From: Brachionus plicatilis
Taxonomy: Eukaryota > Rotifera > Eurotatoria > Ploima > Brachionidae
DNA length: 14,374 bases
Direction of reading: 5' to 3'
Assembly: GCA_010279815.1 (NCBI GenBank)
Contig: QEOQ01000226.1
Location: 479,963 to 494,336, forward strand
In this document: positions 7,911-14,374 of the stretch, in pieces
How positions within the stretch are numbered: the stretch's first letter is position 1
Layout: every line of letters starts with the position of its first letter
Program-made: the position numbers and the translations under genes
Notes under the pieces: model-generated
What the model saw: only the letters and a program-made list of their open reading frames with translations
The model's database searches: none
What the model was told of the DNA's origin: nothing

Positions 7911-8036
7911 TCATAAAAAAGGAGGACAGGTTAAGACTGGGTAATTGAGGTGTAGGAGATCAACTCGATGCAATACCCTTTGAGTCAGATCAAAGTCGTC
8001 GCTCAAAAAAGTGACTGGAAAAGCTTCCCTCATTAT
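7911..8036 (-). CDS. last exon of an unidentified - strand gene
   Basis: A strong splice acceptor (TTTTCTTGCAG, ending at 8037) opens a frame of 41 codons ending in TGA at 7913-7911. The predicted residues look like real protein: REAFPVTFLSDDFDLTQRVL, then HRVDLLHLNYPVLTCPPFL. The exon is clearly more GC-rich than its flanks. The other frames are closed or poorer, and an AATAAA follows about 60 bp downstream. I do not recognise the family. Upstream exons should lie right of 8040 on the - strand, but none was identified with confidence. A possible candidate is the short open stretch near 8280-8340. Confidence 0.5.
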   Translation of the reverse strand: MMREAFPVTFLSDDFDLTQRVLHRVDLLHLNYPVLTCPPFL

Positions 8037-8493
8037 CTGCAAGAAAATAAAAGAAATAAATTATTTTAAAAGAATTATGTATAATTGTGAATTAATAAAA
8101 TTTTTGCAGAGTTTTGCAGACATTTTTGCAAAATTAAATTAGTTATTTAATTTTTACTATAAAAAATGTTTCCTTAATAAATCTTATAAATAAAAAATTC
8201 AAAAAGCCATTTTTTAATAATTTTTGAGAACGATAAGAAAATTTTGGTCATAAATTTCAATTTTCTCAGATTCTAACTAGAAACTAGTGATTGATCACAA
8301 AATGGATTGCATTTGGAAGGTTGATAAACAACCACTTAGTGTAGAATAAAAAAGATATAATTATTTTTTAGTTATATTTGTGTTACATATTGCCATGGCA
8401 AATATTAGCTAATTCTATAAAATTTCTAGAAATAAGATTAAATCGTTAGCTAATGATAGAAGAGTTATCATAAAAACATTTTGCGCATAATAG
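8037..8493. other. AT-rich, no firm gene
   Basis: The stretch contains a GC-richer patch near 8270-8345 that is briefly open on both strands. It also has two near-copies of the 10-bp palindrome ATTAGCTAAT, at about 8404 and 8447. No exon borders could be fixed. Confidence 0.4.
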
Positions 8494-8548
8494 GAAAGAT
8501 CAGCGTAAACAATTAAAACAAACTGGATCAGAAGATATTTTTATTGCG
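8494..8548 (+). CDS. possible small + strand exon
   Basis: An AG at 8492-8493 precedes a 55-nt open segment reading KDQRKQLKQTGSEDIFIA. It ends exactly at GCG|GTATGTG, a good splice donor at 8549. The protein is charged and unlike the AT-rich background. No family was recognised. The donor is in phase with the acceptor at 9601, so the two could be consecutive exons. The segment is too short to be sure. Confidence 0.25.
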
Positions 8549-9600
8549 GTATGTGATTTTTTTATAATTAAAAGAGTGTTGGGTTTTTGATTAATTCAAT
8601 TGAACTTTATTTATTTAAGGGAAGTAAAATATGAAAGTTTTATTTTTGACCTTATCTATTGAATGTGTTGTATTTATTAAATTGAAAAAAAAATTAGAAA
8701 TTAAGAAAAAAATGTTTGATTTAGTTTTAAATACAGGAAGCACAATTTTTTATTATAATTTGATTACTCGAAGTTTTATTTGATATATAAAAAGCCTATC
8801 AAAAATAAAAAAATAAATTGAATAAAAACATGCAAAAAAATCTTAAAATCCCCTTTTATTTGAAAATTTATTTAATGAAATTCATGAAATAAAAAGAACC
8901 ATGAAAATCATTAATTTTTTTTATTTAATATTGAAGAAAAACAAAAAAAAATCCATTTTTTGAATAAACCTTTTGATGACCGCACTTACATCTATTTGCG
9001 ATAATGTACTTTTATATTTTCAATGCATTTAAGAAAAAAATTTGAATATTTTACAATTTTTCAATTCTCTTAAAATAAATTGAATTTTTTTTTCATTTTG
9101 CTTTGTTTTGTAGCAAAATGTGGCATACTTTTGTATTATTTACGGTAAAAAAAAGGTTTTGAAAGTTAAATTACTCAGATTATTTTTTCCAGATTTTTGT
9201 TTTCTATTTTTTTACTCATTTTGTTCTTAAATCATCATTTTTAGATAAAATAAATTTTTGGTAATTTTTTTAAAACTTTAATTAGTAAAAAATTGCTTAG
9301 AAAATAATATTTTTAATTTATTGTGATATTTGAAACATTAAAATTGGAATATAAAAATAGTCTATGATCACATAACAACAACAATCGCAATAGAAGTTCA
9401 AACTTCAAATGCTCAATTACCAAATACTTTTTTATTCGTTTTGTAATTCTGTATCAAGCCAAAGCAAAAGAAATGATAAAATTAAGGTTTAAAAAAGATA
9501 AAATAAAATTAAAAAAATGTCATACGTATCTTTTAAATTAAAATAAAATTAGATGACTAAAAATTATACGACATTAATGAACTTGTATATTGGCATGCAG
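8549..9600. other. AT-rich DNA, possibly one intron
   Basis: There is almost continuous A/T-rich sequence with no open segment worth naming. It begins GTATGT and ends GCATGCAG, so it could be a single 1052-nt intron between the two small + strand exon candidates. That would be far longer than the introns of about 50 nt seen at 2352-2897. Confidence 0.3.
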
Positions 9601-9654
9601 GCAGAAAAAAAAGGTTCAACAACCGGTGTGGGTGGTTTGAGAGTGATGCCTTAA
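9601..9654 (+). CDS. possible last exon on the + strand
   Basis: After the acceptor GCATGCAG, the + strand reads AEKKGSTTGVGGLRVMP and a TAA at 9652-9654. It is a small GC-rich island in a stretch of almost pure A/T. The phase matches the donor at 8548. No family was recognised and the evidence is thin. Confidence 0.22.
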   Translation, partial: AEKKGSTTGVGGLRVMP

Positions 9655-10520
9655 CTATTTTTTTTAAATTAATATTTAATTAAATCTGCTTTTTTGGCTA
9701 AATTAAATTAAAAAAAATATTTAATTTCCAAAAAGCAAGTTTTTTTCTTGTAAAAAGGACACTTTTCTAAAGTATTTAGAAAATTTTGAATAACTAATTA
9801 TTGACATTTTTTCATTTTTTTGAAATAATAAAATTTTAATTTTAAATATATTTTAAAATCCTTACAAAATTTTTTAATAAAGAAAAGTGTATTTTTTTTC
9901 CAAAAAAATTTTAAATTTTAATTTTTTTTTAAAAAAAATTTAATTTAACAGAACAAAGCTTCACATTGGTCAATAGTCGGAAAATTGTGTATCACATAGA
10001 TCTATAGGTTTATGCTCACGTAGGTAAATTTAAAACAATTTCTTTTTTTCATAATATTTTAAATAGCCTTTTGCCAACGAGATCCTAGTCTAGTAAAATT
10101 AACAATAATCATAGATTAAAATTTTTCAAAAATTGATTCAAAAAATGCCAAAATTTAATAATTTGTTATTTTTTCTCACAATTCACTTGAAAAATTCTTC
10201 CATATAATTTTAATAATAAATTTTTATACTAAACATATTAAATTCGTAAAATAAAGTTTAAAAAAAAAAAAATCTTATTTTTCACTTAAATCACCAACTT
10301 CGAGTAGTTCCAAAAATAAAACGATTCTATTGTTTTAATTAGCAGTCGCATAATTCGCCTACTCCCAGTTTTTCTTTCCTACTCTCCAGGCTCAAAAATT
10401 TAACTTAGTCGGTTTTCTAATATTTTTTATTAGACATTCAGTTTCAGATTTTTTTTTAAGTTTAATTAAAATTTAATTATTTATCCAAATTAAATTAAAA
10501 TAAAAAAAATTCATATTTTT
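9655..10520. other. very AT-rich DNA, nothing supported
   Basis: There are long A and T runs. An acceptor-like CAG at about 9950 is followed by a GC-richer 75-nt stretch that ends near TAG|GTAAAT, but all three frames are closed. It could at most be non-coding. A further mixed patch lies at 10290-10420 without a clear frame. Confidence 0.4.
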
Positions 10521-10673
10521 TCATCTTTTTGTGGAACACAGGGCCATTAGTTTCGATTTCCATTCAAGTCGATCTTTGCCTTTTGCCTTGCTTTTCACCA
10601 TGTCACATCCATTTTGTTGATCTCCTTGCTGATTGCTTACCTCCTTTGGGTGTCCATTGAAGGGTTCTTGATT
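10521..10673 (-). mobile_element. relic of a LINE ORF C-terminus (copy 1)
   Basis: The - strand is open from about 10673 to TGA 10523-10521. It reads FNGHPKE near its start and ends KDRLEWKSKLMALCST plus a few residues. The pattern G-x-P, an A-rich helix, then DR-x-EW and a short hydrophobic end before LCST is typical of the extreme C-terminus of non-LTR retrotransposon reverse-transcriptase ORFs, where AQDR-x-x-W-x occurs. The Trp/Asp part that usually follows G-x-P is degraded here. A diverged copy lies at 12940-13029. The assignment rests on motif likeness. Confidence 0.45.
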
Positions 10674-11101
10674 TACTTAAATGCAACTTCGCTCAAAAAA
10701 AAAAATACTAAAAATTTTTTCTCATTTTATTCAAATAAATAAAAAAAAATGTTTAAAGAAGAAAAATTTAATTTTTTTGTCCCAATTTGATTTTTATTAA
10801 GTTAGGGTGCTTGATAGTAAGCAAACAAAAATAAGCTCAAATGTTGGCCAATCTTGCACATGCGCCTAATAAGCTGAATGCCTGAACGTCTTAATTAACT
10901 CAATGAGCTCGTCGAAAAGTGATTGAAAATCTTAAACAAACACCATTTGGCTTTTAACTCAAATTTAATAATTAAATTACAAACACACCAATGTGTCTTA
11001 CATTCTATTAAATGCTCATTGTTACTAAGCCAGTTTCTAATTGCTATTTGATTGTAAACATATAAATTTACCAAAACACAATTCTAAATGACCGTATCGA
11101 T

Positions 11102-11119
11102 GCAATAGCAATAGCAATA
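11102..11119. repeat. three tandem GCAATA hexamers
   Basis: GCAATA is repeated three times directly before GTGAGAGC. It is a simple microsatellite. Confidence 0.85.
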
Positions 11120-11618
11120 GTGAGAGCAAGAAAAAGCACGTAAAAATTGGACCCTAGGTCGACGAGCGAACGATGCTCGCTTGTACTAAATTGAGAGCAC
11201 TTAATTAGATTTCTTACTGATGAGAATAAGACTTATTAGATAAAATTCTCAGGTACGTATTTCCAAGTAGCTTGTTGATTAACCTTTTTGCCTAGAATAA
11301 CATTTAAGCGTTTTGATATTTCAGCTTAAAGAGTAGTTGAATCTAAGTGCTATCTTTTTTCGTATAGTAATCAAATTTCTGCTCTGAAAAAAAAATTAGA
11401 AGAAAAAAAAGAATAGAAAAAAAAAAACATTAACATTAATTAAGCACACAATCGAAATGTTTATCGTCTTATATTTAAAATTGAGCTCATTTTTTGTGCA
11501 ATTCTCAAATTGATAATTTCAAAAATAAACAAGTGTTTTAATTCGAATGTAAATAATCAATTTGTAATTTATTGCCATCAGCTGACTTAAATTCGTCAAT
11601 TTTGATTGATTAGTCGAG

Positions 11619-11652
11619 CATAGACTGTGCATTGATTCGACAATGCACTATG
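11619..11652. repeat. hairpin with 8-bp perfect stem and extended arm
   Basis: GTGCATTG (11627-11634) pairs with CAATGCAC (11641-11648) around the 6-nt loop ATTCGA. After a 4-nt bulge on the left, CATA (11619-11622) pairs with TATG (11649-11652). Confidence 0.75.
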
Positions 11653-11838
11653 CCACATTCTAGGACAACAATGCACCTTTACTAGATTTAAATTGTTACT
11701 TGTGCACTGCCCTCTTTTTGCTGAGCAATTTTTTTTTTTTTTTTTATTGCGCCATCAAAACATTTTTTAAAATTTTAATTTCTACTGAATCAGCCATGGC
11801 TCGATCAGTTATACAATAAATAATTAAAACTGTTATGT

Positions 11839-12055
11839 TTACTTTAGTACCCTTGGGTCCTCAATAGACATATTGAAGCAGCTATTTTTGCTCCTTCTTA
11901 GCTCAAACGCTCATGGTTAAGTTAATTAACTAATTCAGAGATATTGCCAAAGACATCGCTTTATCATAGAAGTAGTCTTTGAAATAGGGATGTGTTGATG
12001 GAGAGGGTAAACGACAGCTTATTGTGCCTGAGAGTTCCAGTAAAGTCAAATAAAT
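11839..12055 (-). pseudogene. decayed coding-like tract, unidentified
   Basis: Two short - strand frames lie in a GC-richer island. One is at 12055-11930 (LLELSGTISCRLPSPSTHPY, then FKDYFYDKAMSLAISLN) and one at 11910-11839 (ending CFNMSIEDPRVLK). Both look like ordinary protein but have no start and stop after 23-41 residues. No family was recognised. They may belong to a decayed gene or a retrotransposon, given the LINE-like fragments on the same strand on either side. Confidence 0.25.
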
Positions 12056-12472
12056 TTACCACATTTTCTCAAATAGAAAAAAGCTGTTATTATTTTATTA
12101 GAAATTTTCTTTTTTTTTTATTAAATTAATTTTGGAAAGAATGGGATGCAGATTGAAATGACTGTATATCTCTCTTTCAGTCCAATGATTGAAAAATTAA
12201 TAATTAAATTTTTTTAGACAATTTGTGTGCCAAGAAATTTTCTTTTATTTATTTTTTTTTTATTTGTGTCTCATTAAAAATAAAATTTTATTCTGCTTTT
12301 AATAAAAGAGGTTTTTCAAGGAAATTCAAATAAATTGAACTTTTGCTTTGAGTATTGTGCTTTTATTGATCACCTCCTGAATTGAGTTTAAATCTGTACT
12401 CTGGATGATTTTTACCATTCATCTAAAAAGAATGTAACCTTTTAGTAGAACAGTGATTGTCTTGGTAACATG
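12056..12472. other. AT-rich, nothing supported
   Basis: There are T- and A-rich runs and no open segment that stands out. The sequence becomes more balanced from about 12390, where the next coding-like tract begins. Confidence 0.4.
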
Positions 12473-12939
12473 TCAGGAGTTGCGAGTTAAATGAACTATG
12501 AATAATGAAGCTGAAAGACCTTTCACAATCAAACCTAATATAACTTCTGCAATTCTACGAGAAGTTAGGCTATTTAGACTATGACTTGGCTGGGTTCTTT
12601 CTGTGCAAGATTTTTCGGAGATGTTAAAACATTAAAACTAATGTATGTTAGACAGATACTATTTATTTTTGTAAAAATAATCTGCAGGTCAATTCCAAAT
12701 GACTGAAAAGAAGAAATCTTCTTTTCAGTCCTCATACTAGTAATTTTAAAACAAAGTTTTGAATTAAAAAAATATCCAGTATTTGTATTTAAACTGCTAA
12801 GAAATTCAGTTGTGAGCTTGGTAAGTTGGAGGTAGGAATCAAAATAAGAGTTTTGTAGTTTAAGTTGCTTCTGTAAGTGCTTTGAACCAGACATCTCGTG
12901 AGTTTTTAATTCATGCTTTGGCTGTTCTGTTTGCTTTCC
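12473..12939 (-). pseudogene. coding-like tract of two overlapping frames, unidentified
   Basis: The - strand is open from 12939 to 12574 (122 codons). An ATG at 12894 could start a 106-residue protein beginning MSGSKHLQKQLKLQNSYFDS. A second frame overlaps it and runs from 12631 to TGA 12475-12473 (52 residues, including SLNSLTSRRIAEVILGLIVK). A shift from one frame to the other near 12600 would make one longer reading. The open length is unusual for AT-rich DNA. The frame continues past the stop of LINE-like copy 2 just upstream, so it could be read from the same old transcript. No family was recognised. Confidence 0.3.
12701..12730. repeat. perfect 14-bp inverted repeat with 2-nt loop
   Basis: GACTGAAAAGAAGA (12701-12714), then AA, then its exact complement TCTTCTTTTCAGTC (12717-12730). 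It lies within the coding-like - strand tract. Confidence 0.95.
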
Positions 12940-13029
12940 TTATACATTTCTTGCAGAGCAAAGGGTCATCCCTTTTGATTTCCACTCAAATCGGTTTTTT
13001 GCCTCTAATTTTGCTTATCTCCATGTCAT
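12940..13029 (-). mobile_element. relic of a LINE ORF C-terminus (copy 2)
   Basis: The - strand reads MTWR, a TAA, then AKLEAKNRFEWKSKGMTLCS and a TAA at 12942-12940. It lines up with copy 1 at 10521-10673 (DRLEWKSKLMALCS) over about 25 residues and also at the DNA level. The agreement of two diverged copies on the DR-x-EWKS..LCS core supports a common protein-coding ancestor. This copy carries an internal stop. Confidence 0.42.
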
Positions 13030-13880
13030 TATGGTTTAGCTTGTTATTAATAAATTTAAAAAAGTATGCTTGCTCTGTCGTCAATCATTCAAAAATAGTC
13101 ACCCAATTTCCCCGATTTTTTTAGTCACACTTTTACCTCCAGTGTTTAATTGTGTGAGGTCCAAGGGCATATCCTAAAATTCTGTAAAATATTCTCATAT
13201 ATACTTGAACATGTGATGAATCGAATAGTGGAAATAGGTTAGACCTTAAGTCATACTAAAGACTTATAAAATCGCTTTTAAAATCACCTCATTAGACGTA
13301 ATCTTTAAGAGAAAAAAAATGTAAAAAATTTTTTAAAAATATATCACAGGTATCATTTGATTCCTCTCGATTTGAGTTTTCATGTTAGCATAATTTTCTA
13401 GGAAAATGTCTTTTAGAATGAAGGAGACATGGTAGTTTTTCAAATTTGGCCACTCTATTAACACATAACCCCTTTAGACACTGTTACCATGTCAATTACA
13501 AAATCCGGGTATGTTTAGAGAGAAGATGATTAAAAGAGTTGATTTCATCTTGATTGATAAAAAATGGTCCTATCTAAAATTAAAAGTCAAAATTAAAGAA
13601 AAGTTGAGGCAATTTTTTAGTTTTTATTCTTAAAAAAAATAGTCGACTGGGATGGGATCTAGTTGTCGGACAATAGCATTCCATTTTAGCTGTGAGTAGT
13701 GCTTTGTCAGTTAGCGAGGCTTGACTGGGGGTAGAGGTGCGCTGGGCTCCGCGTCAACGTCTCAAATCAAACAAGCACATATAAATTAAATTAAATCGAA
13801 TTGAAAGTAATTGCCATTTGATTTATCGATTGATTGTTTTGACACAAATTCGATGTGTAAAATAAACAAGTGTTTTAGAG
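13030..13880. other. intergenic DNA, probable distal flank of a downstream gene
   Basis: No gene is supported. A 9-bp inverted repeat (GACATGGTA at 13426-13434, TACCATGTC at 13485-13493) spans 50 bp. The segment 13640-13760 is far more GC-rich than its surroundings (for example GGGGGTAGAGGTGCGC), has no open frame of note, and includes TTGTCGGACAA at 13663-13673. Confidence 0.4.
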
Positions 13881-14311
13881 AGATGGGTGCGGGGGTCGAG
13901 GACACGACATAAAAAGTTGATTCGTTCACAACTATCTATTTTGGCCAATCTAAAAATTGAGTTAAATTCAATTTAATTGGTCTGGCTCATCACGTCCGCA
14001 CTCTTCTCTTCTCTCCTAGCATAAAATTAAATTATCAATAAACCATATCCAATAAAAATTTATTATTTATTCTTAATCACAATTCTCTCTCTCTCTTTCT
14101 CTCTTTTTTTTGTTTTGTTTGCTATTTAGGTTTGTAGTTGTAAAAACAGATAAAAAAAATTTTAAACTTATCTGTGCGCGTACACAAACCAACCCGATTG
14201 GCTCACACACATCCAATTTGCTGCGCCAATCAAATAATTTCATATATTTAATAAATTTTGTTGGCGAAATAGATAAGATAACAAAAATAAAATTTTACTT
14301 TTTGATTTTAG
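13881..14311 (+). promoter_or_regulatory. promoter-like region of a gene starting beyond the right edge
   Basis: A G-rich box (GGGTGCGGGGGTCG, about 13885-13898) is followed by a TATA-like CATAAAAAG at 13908-13916. CCAAT or ATTGG motifs occur at 13945, 13976, 14049, 14197, 14213 and 14226. GATA-type AGATAA words occur at 14148 and 14271, with a reverse one at 14168. The last part, ending TTTTGATTTTAG at 14311, looks like a splice acceptor, so some of this may be a 5' intron. The activity is inferred from motif density only. Confidence 0.4.
14084..14108. repeat. CT-rich microsatellite
   Basis: A run of CT dinucleotides with one TTT interruption grades into a T run. In animal promoters such GA/CT tracts can bind GAGA-type factors, but it may simply be a microsatellite. 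Confidence 0.85.
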
Positions 14312-14374
14312 AGAGAGGCTTTCAAACAACAACAACAACAACAACAACAACAAGAAAAAAAAAAGAAGAAAAAT
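14312..14374 (+). other. probable 5' exon or leader with (CAA)n, cut by the window edge
   Basis: Directly after the acceptor-like TTTTAG comes AGAGAGGCTTTCAAA, about nine ACA/CAA units, and then a purine run. No ATG is present. It could be a 5' UTR exon, or coding sequence with a Gln, Asn or Thr run, depending on the frame. Confidence 0.35.

Larger units (their letters stand above)
10674..11838. other. intergenic DNA with several short repeats and hairpins
   Basis: No gene is supported. The base composition from about 10840 on is less extreme than before. The stretch holds a GCAATA hexamer repeated three times at 11102-11119 and a strong hairpin at 11619-11652. A 19-bp word at 11522-11540 recurs at 13859-13877, and a long T run lies near 11730. 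It could be regulatory DNA. Confidence 0.4.

Noticed and set aside
12882..13124. 80-residue hydrophobic + strand frame
   Set aside because: It is antisense to the LINE-like C-terminus. The apparent membrane segments are the complement of a Lys/Glu-rich coding strand.
13426..13493. 9-bp inverted repeat spanning 50 bp
   Set aside because: The arms are short and the spacer long. There is no further structure or target duplication to suggest an element.

Overview
The window looks like AT-rich animal nuclear DNA. Coding capacity comes in short exons separated by introns of about 50 nt with GT..AG borders, AATAAA signals are present, and there are LTR, Tc1-type and LINE-like elements but no bacterial gene layout. 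A monogonont rotifer such as Brachionus would fit the base composition, intron size and element mix. That is a guess from general features, not a match I could compute.

Left part (1-1366): the 3' end of a retrovirus-like LTR retrotransposon on the + strand. It shows the end of a membrane-anchored, env-like ORF, a RING-finger ORF placed between that ORF and the 3' LTR, a polypurine tract and a 216-bp LTR (TGT...ACA) with TATA and AATAAA signals.

Next (1367-3075, - strand): two adjacent host-like genes. Upstream is a five-exon gene whose product resembles the kinetochore protein DSN1 (Mis12 complex), with one in-frame TAA in exon 4. About 35 bp downstream of its last stop starts a broken gene with a chromodomain and a probable chromoshadow remnant (HP1-like). 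Its 3' end is cut by the LTR. A 47-bp tandem repeat lies upstream of the DSN1-like gene.

Middle (4375-7424): a dead Tc1-like transposon, with DD34E transposase residues visible across frameshifts and two 24-bp direct repeats in its right end. After it come a short orphan ORF and a 734-bp foldback element with TA flanks and very long inverted arms.

Right part (7425-13880): mostly very AT-rich DNA with a few exon-like islands. There is a convincing last exon on the - strand (7911-8036), two possible + strand exons, and two diverged copies of a LINE ORF C-terminus on the - strand with decayed coding-like sequence around them. The window ends (13881-14374) in a promoter-like region with CCAAT and GATA motifs, a CT tract, and a splice acceptor followed by a (CAA)n leader. 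This suggests that a + strand gene begins just past the edge.
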